From Acetobacter oeni (GTDB lineage: Bacteria > Pseudomonadota > Alphaproteobacteria > Acetobacterales > Acetobacteraceae), in contig NZ_WOTA01000009.1 of NCBI RefSeq assembly GCF_011516825.1, forward strand, positions 1-64,000: DNA of 64,000 nucleotides. The letters run 5' to 3'. The notes below the pieces were generated by a model, which did no database searches, had not been told where the DNA came from, and saw only the letters and a program-made list of their open reading frames with translations. Below, in pieces: positions 34,735-42,915 of this stretch; positions within the stretch are counted from its first letter, which is position 1, and each line of letters starts with the position of its first letter. Position numbers and translations under genes: made by a program.

Positions 34735-35838
34735 TTATTTCCCGTCATAAGTGAGCCGGTATACCGCATCCGCCGTATCGTCGCTGATCAGCACACTCCC
34801 GTCCGGCAGAGGCTGCACATCCGCAGGCCGTCCCCACGCATCCTGTCCCTCGCGAAAACCTCCGACCAGAACGTCAGGTTTCTCCGGCTTCCCGTCCGCC
34901 CCGAAATGCACCGAAACCACCTGGTAGCCCGAAAGCTCGCTCCGGTTCCACGATCCATGCTCGGCAATCAGCAAACCGCCCCGATAAGCCGCCGGAAACA
35001 TCCCGCCTTCGTAAAACCGAAGCCCCAGAGCCGCCACATGCGCCCCCAGCTTCACCACCGGCGGCACAAACTCACTGCATGAATGTTGCCTGCCAAACAT
35101 CGGATCGGGCAGATTCCCCTGATGGCAATAAGGATACCCGAAGGACTGTCCCGCAACCGTTCGCTCGTTCAGTTCGTCAGAGGGAATATCATCCCCGAGC
35201 ATGTCCCGTCCGTTATCCGTAAACCACAGATTTTCCGTGCCCGGCTGCCAGGTAAATCCAACCGTATTCCGGATGCCGTAAGCCTCATCCCGCAAGTTCG
35301 TGCCGTCCGGCTTCATGCTGATCAGCTTCCCGAACGCATGTCCGACATCGCAGATATTGCACGGCGCCCCGATCGGCACATAAAGACGATCGTCCGGCCC
35401 GAATGCTATAAACTTCCAGGAATGATCCCCCGCCCGATAGGGCAGATTGTCAGCCACCACCTCCGGCTCCGGCGGCTTGTCCAGGTGATGTTCAATATCC
35501 CGCAACACCACAATCCGCGTCGTATCAGAGACGTAAAGATCCCCCTTCCGGAACGCGACCCCAACGGGCATCCGCAATCCGCGCGCAATCACCCGCACAG
35601 CCGCCCGCCCGTTCGCATCCATCGGCGACAGCGCATAAACACTCCCGGCACTCATCGACCCGACAAAGACCGTCCCGTCATCCCCGACCGCCATCTCCCG
35701 CGCCGACGGCACATGGTCCGCATAAACCGCGATATGAAAACCCGCCGGAACCGTCAGCCGGTTCACAGGCGGCACCGCAACGGCCGGGACAGACACAGCC
35801 AGCGCCGCGACGCCGGCAAAAAAATGACCCCACCTCAT
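34735..35838 (-). CDS. Sorbosone-dehydrogenase-like beta-propeller, exported
   Basis: This 367-residue protein has a signal peptide (RWGHFFAGVAALAVSVPAVA) and a propeller resembling L-sorbosone dehydrogenases and the soluble PQQ glucose dehydrogenase group: FHIAVYADHVPSAREMAVG, GVAFRKGDLYVSDTTRIVVL, AGDHSWKFIAFGPDDRLYVP, GRDMLGDDIPSDELN and AEHGSWNRSELSGYQVV. The periplasmic location and fold suggest PQQ-linked oxidation of a sugar or aldose, but no PQQ-binding residue could be confirmed by eye. Two cysteines pairs (CNICD; CHQ...CSE) may form disulfides. GAGGAGCC precedes the ATG. It is the last gene of a four-gene minus-strand operon. Confidence 0.78.
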   Translation of the reverse strand: MRWGHFFAGVAALAVSVPAVAVPPVNRLTVPAGFHIAVYADHVPSAREMAVGDDGTVFVGSMSAGSVYALSPMDANGRAAVRVIARGLRMPVGVAFRKGDLYVSDTTRIVVLRDIEHHLDKPPEPEVVADNLPYRAGDHSWKFIAFGPDDRLYVPIGAPCNICDVGHAFGKLISMKPDGTNLRDEAYGIRNTVGFTWQPGTENLWFTDNGRDMLGDDIPSDELNERTVAGQSFGYPYCHQGNLPDPMFGRQHSCSEFVPPVVKLGAHVAALGLRFYEGGMFPAAYRGGLLIAEHGSWNRSELSGYQVVSVHFGADGKPEKPDVLVGGFREGQDAWGRPADVQPLPDGSVLISDDTADAVYRLTYDGK

Positions 35839-35900
35839 AAACCAGGCTCCTCGTAACGACACACCGGCCCGCCGGCTTGCAGATACACGTAACATCATAC

Positions 35901-37019
35901 TCAGAACCGATGCTGCGGCTCCAGCCCCAGGTCCAGCGTATAAATGGTCACCGGCTTCCGCACCCGCGAAACGCCGTCCGCCTGAAACGATGCCGTCCGG
36001 TTCAGCTGCACCGCCGGAATCCACAGCTTCCCGGTGCTGTCGATCCACATCGCATCCGCCCAGACCAGCCGCTGATCCGCAATCAGTACCGACGCCTTGC
36101 CCTGCGGCGTAATCTTCAGCAGGCGCAGCTTATTGACGTCGGAAACATAAAGATTCCCCCGACCGTCAATCACCGTCCCCCCGGTCGTCGGCGTGTTGTA
36201 AAACACCACAACCCGCCGCGAGAGTTCATCCTCGCTCAATGCCGGATTTTCCAGATCAGCCGTGGAAACTTTATACATCGGCCCGGAACTCGGCTGAAAA
36301 TAAAGCAGCGATCCGTCGGGCGAAACCTCAAGCTGATCCGCATGGATCCTCGCCGGCTTCCCGTTGCTGATCAGCAACCTGCCTTCCGCATACATCGGCC
36401 GCTCATCCGTCGTGGAAGTCGCGTGCTGCAAAACCCGCCGCTGCCGTCCCGTTTTCATATCCACCAGAATCAGTCCCGGATCACCCGCATCCGTCAGAAT
36501 CAGTGTGTCGCCATGAAAGCGCAGATCATCAACATAACTATACGGTGTCGTCCCCTGCTTCAGCACAATCGTATGCACGGGTCTGCCAGAAGTCAGATCG
36601 AACGCCACCAGCTTCGCCGGCACCCCGTCCGGTGGATTTGGTTTGCCACCCACATTCGCATCGCCGGAATCCACAACCCACAAATATCCGTCCGGGCCAG
36701 TCCGGATTGCATTCACCCGCACAAAACACCGCATTATATCCTGCGCGTGCGCCCGGTCGTTCCACGCCGCATCCGGCCAGGCATGCGGCGCGCCTTTCGC
36801 ATCCAGCTCCGCTACCGCCGGCCCGGGTTCCGACCCGCCACCCCAGTAGGGAAACGAGACAAAGAGACGCCCGTCGTCCGAAACCGTCACCGCATTCATC
36901 ACCCTCTGTGAGGTGACTGCGACATGCAACGCCGAAGAGGGCAGGGGGGCTGCCTGACCGGAAGATACAATACCCAAAGCCCCGAGAACAATACAGGTAA
37001 GAACAGGTTTCCTGAGCAT
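35901..37019 (-). CDS. Yellow/major-royal-jelly-family protein, exported
   Basis: This 372-residue protein has a signal peptide (LRKPVLTCIVLGALGIVSSG) and matches the Yellow/MRJP propeller: LFVSFPYWGGGSEPGPAVAE, VNAIRTGPDGYLWVVDSGD, SYVDDLRFHGDTLILTDAGD and TTGGTVIDGRGNLYVSDVNK. Bacterial members are secreted proteins of largely unknown function, thought to bind small amines or metabolites. The ATG at 37019 sits at the signal peptide; the frame is open for 81 codons upstream without similarity. It is followed after 62 bases by the sorbosone-dehydrogenase-like gene, so two exported propellers lie side by side. Confidence 0.8.
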   Translation of the reverse strand: MLRKPVLTCIVLGALGIVSSGQAAPLPSSALHVAVTSQRVMNAVTVSDDGRLFVSFPYWGGGSEPGPAVAELDAKGAPHAWPDAAWNDRAHAQDIMRCFVRVNAIRTGPDGYLWVVDSGDANVGGKPNPPDGVPAKLVAFDLTSGRPVHTIVLKQGTTPYSYVDDLRFHGDTLILTDAGDPGLILVDMKTGRQRRVLQHATSTTDERPMYAEGRLLISNGKPARIHADQLEVSPDGSLLYFQPSSGPMYKVSTADLENPALSEDELSRRVVVFYNTPTTGGTVIDGRGNLYVSDVNKLRLLKITPQGKASVLIADQRLVWADAMWIDSTGKLWIPAVQLNRTASFQADGVSRVRKPVTIYTLDLGLEPQHRF

Positions 37020-37102
37020 AAAAAAGACCTTTCGCCGGCGTCGATCCCCGGGGCACGTCACCGCTCCCCGAAGACTGAACGCCCCCGACAGCCGTTTCGT
37101 TT

Positions 37103-37933
37103 TCAGCGCGTCATCGCCTTGAAGGTTTTCGTCTGTTCGACAATTGCGGTCTCGGTCGGCAGCCGCTCCATGCTGGAAGCGCCATAAAACCCGTGACAGT
37201 CTGGACACCCGGCCAGAACCTTCTGTGCATCCGGCGGCATCGCAATCGGGCCGCCATGACACAGCACGATCACATCATCCCGAACGGTCCTTGCGGCATC
37301 AGTGATCTCATTGATCAGCCTGATGCAGTCATCCAGCGTAAATGCCGTTTCGGCTCCGATGCTTCCTCCCGTCGTCAGCCCCATATGCGCGACCAGGACA
37401 TCCGCCCCGGCCTTCGCCATGTCCTTCGCCTGCTGCGGGTCGAAAACATAAGGCGTCGTCAGCAGATCCTTCCTGTTCGCCCGCGCGACAACATCGACCT
37501 CCATACTGTAGCTCATCCCGGTCTCTTCCAGATTTTTGCGGAAATTGCCGTCAATCAGACCAACCGTTGGAAAATTCTGAATCCCGGAAAACCCGACGCG
37601 GCGAACATCGTCGAGAAATACATCAAAATCCACAAACGGATCGGTCCCGTTCACACCCGCCAGCACCGGCATATCAGGCACAACGGGCAACACCTCCCGC
37701 GCCATGTCCATGACAATCTGATTCGCGTTTCCATAAGCCAGCAAACCAGCCAGAGACCCTCGTCCCGCCATGCGAAACCGACCGGAATTGTAAATCACAA
37801 TCAGATCGATCCCGCCGGCCGCCTCACATTTCGCAGACAGCCCGGTCCCGGCGCCGCCCCCGACAATCGGCCGACGGGCTGCGATCATTCCGCGAAATTT
37901 CTCAAGAATCTTACTGCGTGGAATAGCCGGCAT
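37103..37933 (-). CDS. Phosphoenolpyruvate-hydrolase-family TIM-barrel protein (Tm-1 C-terminal half)
   Basis: This 276-residue cytosolic protein has the pattern of the PEP-hydrolase/TIM-barrel signal family: [80 protein letters not shown] and [18 protein letters not shown]. In the tomato antiviral protein Tm-1 an equivalent domain follows a UPF0261 domain in one chain; bacteria usually encode them as two genes. Its reaction is not established. It overlaps the upstream UPF0261 gene by 23 bases if it starts at the ATG at 37933. Confidence 0.82.
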   Translation of the reverse strand: MPAIPRSKILEKFRGMIAARRPIVGGGAGTGLSAKCEAAGGIDLIVIYNSGRFRMAGRGSLAGLLAYGNANQIVMDMAREVLPVVPDMPVLAGVNGTDPFVDFDVFLDDVRRVGFSGIQNFPTVGLIDGNFRKNLEETGMSYSMEVDVVARANRKDLLTTPYVFDPQQAKDMAKAGADVLVAHMGLTTGGSIGAETAFTLDDCIRLINEITDAARTVRDDVIVLCHGGPIAMPPDAQKVLAGCPDCHGFYGASSMERLPTETAIVEQTKTFKAMTR

Positions 37934-39140
37934 AGTCTCGGTTCTCCTCAAAAATCGTTTCAAATTCGTGCGTCATCGCATCCGCAAACGCCGGATCGTT
38001 GAGCGCATAAGGCAGACGGATCAGCCGCCGCCGCGGCGTTTCCTCCAGCACGGCGGACAGGGTTTCCAGAAAAGTCGCGTCAGCCTGAGGATCGTAAAAC
38101 GGGCCGCCCGGCTGATCGAGCAGCGAAAAGCCCCCTTCCGGATAAAAGAAACGTACCTCCCCCCGGCACCGGTTCAGCTTCCCGCTAATCATGCGCCCCA
38201 TGGCCGCACATTCATCCGCCGAGGTCCGCATCAGCGTAATAAACGGATTGTGTTCGACGAGGACACGGCCCCGATACCGGTCAGGCACCGTGGTCCGGGC
38301 CCCGAAATTGACCATATCGAGCCCTCCGCAGCTCCCGACGTAAGGGACCCCGGTGCGGATCACTGCATCCAGCCGTTCCTCGCCACAGGCAAAAATTCCG
38401 CCGGCAACATAGTCGCAGAACTCCGTCGTGGTGATATCCAGTACCCCCCGGATCAGCCCCTGATCGATCAGCCGCTCCATGGACCGCCCGCCGGCACCCG
38501 TCGCATGAAACACCAGACACTCAAACCGGCTTTTCAGAGCCTCAGCCATCCGCGCCACACAGGGCGTCGTCACCCCGAACATCGTAATGCCGACAGAAGG
38601 CCGCCCGTCATCACGGGGCGCCGGTTCATTCCTCACCATCCCTGCCATCGCATTCGCCGCATTGGCCAGAACCATCCGCGAAATCCGGTTCAGCCCCTGC
38701 ATATCCACAACTGAATACACCATCCCGATATCGGATTCCCCGACATAGGGCGCGACATTTCCGGAGGCGACCGTCGAAACCACCAGCTTCGGCATCCCCA
38801 CGGGCAGGGCCTGCAAAGCAGGCGCCACCAGCGCCGTCCCGCCCGACCCGCCGATCGCCAGTACCCCCGCCAGATCGTCCCTTCCTGCAAGAAACCGTGT
38901 CAGTGCCAGCGACATTCCGGTAATGGCCCGTCCGCGATCCCCGCAAAAGACCGCCCCGATCCCCTCCGGATGAAACATCGCAACCTCCGCCGCCGTAATG
39001 TCGGCTGCGTGCGGCACACCGCCGGTGCTCACATCCACAATGCAGGCCGCCACCCGCCTGTCCGTCAGTATCTCTTTGAGATAACGGAGTTCCTCCGCCT
39101 TCGTGTCAGCCGTTCCGGAAATGTAAACGCGACCGGTCAC
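37911..39140 (-). CDS. Tm-1-like ATP-binding (UPF0261) protein
   Basis: This 409-residue cytosolic protein matches UPF0261: [25 protein letters not shown]-type strands ([10 protein letters not shown]), [40 protein letters not shown] and [18 protein letters not shown]. It is the ATP-binding half of the Tm-1-like pair. Its 3' end overlaps the TIM-barrel gene by 23 bases. GTG is the inferred start at 39140, without a strong ribosome binding site. It heads a minus-strand operon with two exported propellers downstream, so the pair may process what the propeller enzymes produce. That link is inference. Confidence 0.82.
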   Translation of the reverse strand: MTGRVYISGTADTKAEELRYLKEILTDRRVAACIVDVSTGGVPHAADITAAEVAMFHPEGIGAVFCGDRGRAITGMSLALTRFLAGRDDLAGVLAIGGSGGTALVAPALQALPVGMPKLVVSTVASGNVAPYVGESDIGMVYSVVDMQGLNRISRMVLANAANAMAGMVRNEPAPRDDGRPSVGITMFGVTTPCVARMAEALKSRFECLVFHATGAGGRSMERLIDQGLIRGVLDITTTEFCDYVAGGIFACGEERLDAVIRTGVPYVGSCGGLDMVNFGARTTVPDRYRGRVLVEHNPFITLMRTSADECAAMGRMISGKLNRCRGEVRFFYPEGGFSLLDQPGGPFYDPQADATFLETLSAVLEETPRRRLIRLPYALNDPAFADAMTHEFETIFEENRDYAGYSTQ

Positions 39141-39441
39141 GACAGCATATCCGCGTCTTCCGAAACCCGCTTCATCGCCAGAAAATGCGGCGGCTTCTCA
39201 AGTGCCGTCATGCCACTCCGCTGCCCGATAAAAACAAGACAAAGTGCGGATCACGCATCTCGCGCCCGCAGAGATGCCGGAATACACGATACCGGAATAC
39301 AGGCCTCAGGCACTTCCCCCCGATGCTGCAGCCACAGAGGCAGAATAGCAGCGACAGTGACCATTTTTTCCCTCATGTGACTGATCCCCGCACAGCTCAC
39401 GGTTCCTCCGTGTCAGGAAAGCATAGGCCTCCGATACACTT
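39141..39441. other. Gap between the Tm-1-like gene and the MocR remnant
   Basis: This 301-base stretch has no gene. It should contain the promoter of the minus-strand operon. No clear operator palindrome was seen. Confidence 0.4.
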
Positions 39442-39955
39442 TCAGGCCATCGGAATAGCGTCACGTGACACTTTTGCCGCCGTCGCCACACACGCAGCCC
39501 TGACCCGATGCAGTGCCTCGGTCAGATCGGGCAGGGAAGCCGGCCCCAGACACAGCCGCATCCCCGATGCGCCCGGCTCCGTTTCCGTCCGGAACGGCGC
39601 CGGCTCCGTCACCAGAACACCACGGGTCCGGGTCTCCGTCAGAACGGCCCGGGCCTGCTCCGCCGCCATCGGCATCCACACATGAAAGGCATCGTAAGAC
39701 GGCATCACCATCCGCTCCCCGAGAACGGACGCCGCCTCCCCCCGCAGCGACCGCCGCACCGAGGCCGCCGTGCCATCCTGCATCCACTGCGTCATCATCG
39801 CGTAGGACAGCGGCGCAATCATCAGCGACGAACACAGCAGCGCCCGAAGCCAGCAACCCGGCCAGAATGTCCTCAGCCAGCGCCTCCGCCAGCCGTTCAG
39901 CCGGTGGCTGCGTCCCGCCACTCAGTCTCGGTGCCCAGGGAGATTGCAGACGCAT
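39442..39955 (-). pseudogene. Internally deleted MocR/GntR-type PLP-regulator
   Basis: The first 38 codons from 39955 read like the GntR-type front of a MocR regulator (SPWAPRLSGG, then ERLAEALAEDILAGLLASG). Around 39840 the reading moves to another frame and continues with the C-terminus of the aminotransferase-like domain: SSLMIAPLSYAMMTQWMQDG, MPSYDAFHVWMPM, RTRGVLVTEPAPFRTE and GMRLCLGPASLPDLTEAL. About 300 residues, including the whole PLP-binding core, are missing, so this is a deletion remnant, not a functional regulator. It lies at the head of the Tm-1-like operon in the same direction and may once have controlled it. Confidence 0.75.
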
Positions 39956-40319
39956 ACGAAATCCCCGTCCTCCCGGACACTCACTCAGTTACGGCGCCGG
40001 CTTGCCACCAGTGCCGCCACCGCACGCGATCTTACGACCCCGGCATAGTCCGGCCTGCCGGTCAGGAATTCAACCGTCCCCGTCAGAACGCTTCCCCGCG
40101 ACCGGAAAGCAGGGCGCGGAAATCTCCGGCCCCCAAAGCACGGGCCGGAATACTGCTCCGGAAAGATACACCGACACGCATCAGCCCGGACTGACAGCCC
40201 CGCACCGGGCGATCATGCCATATGCCCGTCCTGTCGCCCGATCCTCTCCGGCATATTGTCCCCCATCCGCCCTGACGATACGGTGCCCGACTTTTTATGT
40301 CACAGCGCAACGGGCCGGG
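39956..40319. other. Divergent gap before cls
   Basis: These 364 bases between the MocR remnant and cls contain no recognisable gene. The frame of cls stays open far upstream through this region and the remnant, but nothing in it resembles a protein family. Confidence 0.45.
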
Positions 40320-41774
40320 ATGCAATCAATGGAATTGAGCTGGGTCGGCGCCGCCACCACAATCAGCTTTCAGCTGCTTTTTATCGCCAGAGCACTGCTG
40401 AGACCTCATCGCGAGCCCACCTCCCGCGTCGCCTGGGTGGCCATTATCGCAGCCCTGCCGATTCTGGGCATGCTCGCCTACGTGCTGCTGGGCGAGACAA
40501 ACCTGAGCCCAGGCATCGTCGTGCGCATCCGCGAAGCGATCAGAGACCTTCCCATCCCCGGCAAAAAGAGTGATGACCTCATCGATGCCGAACAGGATTT
40601 CGGCCTGCCTCCCCGGCTGGCTCCCCTGTTCCGCGTCGGACAGTCCGCCAGCGGCTACCCGCCCCTGGGCAGCAACAGCGCAAAACTGATGGCGGACTCC
40701 GACAGCGCGATCAGCGCGATCGTCACCGATATCGACGCGGCCCGCGAACACGTCCACATCAGCTTCTACATCTGGCTCGCCGACAATAACGGCCTGAAAG
40801 TCGTGCAGGCCCTCAAACGCGCCGCCACCCGGGGCGTCATCTGCCGCGTCATGGCCGACGACCTCGGCTCCCGTCGTCTGATACGCAGCCACCACTGGAA
40901 AGACATGCAGGACGCCGGCGTGTGTCTCGTGCGTGCGCTCCCCTTCGGCAATATCTTTCAGCGCCCCTTCCGGGGCCGCTTCGATATGCGCAATCACCGC
41001 AAAATCATCGTGATCGACAATAAAATCACCTATTGCGGCAGCCAGAACTGCGCCGACGCCGCCTTCCGAGTCAAAGCGAAATACGCCCCCTGGGTCGATC
41101 TCGTCGCCCGTTTCGAAGGCCCCGTCGTCCTCCAGAACCAGCACCTCTTCGCCACCGACTGGGCCGGCAATACCGATGAAAACCTGACACAGATCCTCAC
41201 TACCGCCACGCTCCCGACAGGAGAGGGTTTCGTCGCCCAGGTCATCGGCACCAGCGCCGCCGTACGCTACGCCGCCATGCCGGAAGTCTTCGTCTCCCTG
41301 ATGAGCGCCGCGGCCTGCGAACTCACCGTCACCACGCCCTACTACGTCCCCGATGAGCCGATCCAGGCCGCCCTCTGCGCCGCCGCCCGCCGGGGCGTGA
41401 AAACAACCCTTACCATGCCACAGCGCAACGATTCATGGATCGTCGGCGGTGCAAGCCGCAGTTACTACCGGGAACTGCTGGAGGCCGGCGTCCTCATCAG
41501 CGAATACCCGCACGGCCTTCTCCACACCAAAGCCCTCACCGTCGACGGCCAGATGACCATGATCGGCTCAGCCAATCTCGACCGGCGCAGCTTCGACCTG
41601 AACTTCGAGAACAATATCCTCTTCGTGGACACAGCCTTCACCGCCGAAATCCGCGAACGGCAGCAAACCTATCTCGACGCCTCGCTGCCGGTCACGCTGG
41701 ATCAGGTCATGAAATGGCCAAAATACCGTATTCTCTGGAACAACATCCTCGCCATGGTCGGTCCCGTGCTGTGA
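40320..41774 (+). CDS. cls: Cardiolipin synthase (phospholipase D superfamily)
   Basis: This 484-residue membrane enzyme joins two phosphatidylglycerols into cardiolipin. Two N-terminal helices (ISFQLLFIARALL and VAIIAALPILGMLAYVLLGE) precede two HKD motifs: HRKIIVID at 226-233 followed by GSQN, and LLHTKALTVDG near residue 405 followed by GSANLDRRS. Length and order match bacterial ClsA. The ATG at 40320 (MQSMELSW) or the second Met three codons later is the start. Two small membrane-protein genes follow in the same direction. Confidence 0.92.
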   Translation: MQSMELSWVGAATTISFQLLFIARALLRPHREPTSRVAWVAIIAALPILGMLAYVLLGETNLSPGIVVRIREAIRDLPIPGKKSDDLIDAEQDFGLPPRLAPLFRVGQSASGYPPLGSNSAKLMADSDSAISAIVTDIDAAREHVHISFYIWLADNNGLKVVQALKRAATRGVICRVMADDLGSRRLIRSHHWKDMQDAGVCLVRALPFGNIFQRPFRGRFDMRNHRKIIVIDNKITYCGSQNCADAAFRVKAKYAPWVDLVARFEGPVVLQNQHLFATDWAGNTDENLTQILTTATLPTGEGFVAQVIGTSAAVRYAAMPEVFVSLMSAAACELTVTTPYYVPDEPIQAALCAAARRGVKTTLTMPQRNDSWIVGGASRSYYRELLEAGVLISEYPHGLLHTKALTVDGQMTMIGSANLDRRSFDLNFENNILFVDTAFTAEIRERQQTYLDASLPVTLDQVMKWPKYRILWNNILAMVGPVL

Positions 41775-41906
41775 GCAGGGGTGGGTCACGCCGGTGTTTA
41801 TGCTTCGCACCTTGAAAAACATTTATATGAGAGCAACATTTAAGTGATGCGGCCAGGAGACTTTCCCGGGCTGATGTGAACGACAGAGAACAGGAAGACA
41901 CGGATC

Positions 41907-42158
41907 ATGAGCACACCTGAAGCTGTGAAAAAACTGAGCCCGGAAGATATTCACGATCTCGCGAAACATCTTGAAAAGTCGCTGCATAAGCACAAGGAAG
42001 AACTGCACGAACAGATTTCCGGGCACCTGAAAACCCTGAAAGGCGATGTGCAGGATCACGAGAACAAAATCCCGACATCCTGTAAATTCTACGGCTTTCT
42101 CATCCTCACGGCATTCTCCGTCGCCAGCTACTTCTTCGGCCGCAAATCGGCTGAGTAA
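41907..42158 (+). CDS. Small membrane-anchored protein
   Basis: This 83-residue protein has a charged, helical, probably coiled-coil N-terminal part (DIHDLAKHLEKSLHKHKEEL, then HEQISGHLKTLKGDV) and one C-terminal membrane helix (FYGFLILTAFSVASYFFG). It resembles small stress-linked anchors such as YqjD/DUF883 proteins in design, without a firm family match. It lies between cls and the DUF1269 gene and starts at an ATG after ACACGGATC. Confidence 0.6.
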   Translation: MSTPEAVKKLSPEDIHDLAKHLEKSLHKHKEELHEQISGHLKTLKGDVQDHENKIPTSCKFYGFLILTAFSVASYFFGRKSAE

Positions 42159-42207
42159 GGTTCGCTGCAACCGGTTTTACTGAACTGAAAGAGAAAAAGA
42201 GAATACG

Positions 42208-42732
42208 ATGAGCACGCTTGTTGTTGTAGGATTTGACAGCCTGGACGGCGCCACGACCGAACTGGCCAGCTGCCGTGAACTTCAGAAAGAATACCTTCTC
42301 GATCTGGAGGACGCCGTCGTCGTGCGGCGTACGCAGGATGGCAAGATCCATCTTGATCAGAGCGTCAACCTCGAAAAAGTCGGCGCCACATGGGGCCTGC
42401 TCTCCGGCGGTTTCTGGGGCGCGCTGGTCGGCCTGATCTTCCTCAACCCGCTGGCGGGATTCGTCGTGGGCAGTGTTGCCGGGGCTGCCGCCGGCGCGCT
42501 GGACGGAAAATTCAGCGATTACGGTATCGATGATAACTTCATCAACCAGCTCGGCGATACGCTGACCCCCAATACGTCAGCCCTGTTCGTGCTCGTCAGA
42601 AAAGCCGAGCCCGAGAAAGTGATGGCCCAGCTCGCGACCCTGAAAGGTCACGCCCGCATCATTCAGACTTCCCTGTCCCCGGAAGCCGAACAGAAGCTGC
42701 GCGTCGCTCTCGGCCAGGCCGTGCACGCATAA
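42208..42732 (+). CDS. DUF1269 membrane protein
   Basis: This 174-residue protein has the DUF1269 pattern: a ferredoxin-like N-terminal part (STLVVVGFDSLDGATTELA, LEDAVVVRRTQDGKIHLDQ), then a Gly-rich double membrane segment (WGLLSGGFWGALVGLIFL and GFVVGSVAGAAAGALDG). A soluble C-terminal repeat of the ferredoxin-like unit follows (TSALFVLVRKAEPEKVMAQL). Its function is unknown; members often appear in stress regulons. GAAAGAGAAAAAG precedes the ATG. It ends in a strong terminator, so cls, the small protein and this gene may form one unit. Confidence 0.78.
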   Translation: MSTLVVVGFDSLDGATTELASCRELQKEYLLDLEDAVVVRRTQDGKIHLDQSVNLEKVGATWGLLSGGFWGALVGLIFLNPLAGFVVGSVAGAAAGALDGKFSDYGIDDNFINQLGDTLTPNTSALFVLVRKAEPEKVMAQLATLKGHARIIQTSLSPEAEQKLRVALGQAVHA

Positions 42733-42750
42733 TCCTGACGCCCACCTGGC

Positions 42751-42787
42751 AACCCGGCAAAAGGCAGAACCTTTTGCCGGGTTTTTT
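42751..42787 (+). terminator. Intrinsic terminator
   Basis: A perfect 14-bp stem, AACCCGGCAAAAGG (42751-42764) and CCTTTTGCCGGGTT (42770-42783), with a CAGAA loop, runs into TTTTTATT. This closes the cls-DUF1269 unit. Confidence 0.92.
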
Positions 42788-42915
42788 ATTATTTAAAAAC
42801 CCGAAGCCACGGACAGTTCACGGATAACACGTCGGAAAATTCATCGGACGTCCGAGCCCGGGAGAACTGATCGCGCCTGAGCAGATCAGCACGACTGAAC
42901 TGTTGCCATGGCGGA

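Noticed and set aside
39513..40319. Long upstream extension of the cls frame (a possible 753-residue protein)
   Set aside because: The extension is Pro/Ser/Arg-rich, lies opposite the MocR remnant and has no family resemblance; it stays open because of high GC. The cls protein is complete from 40320.
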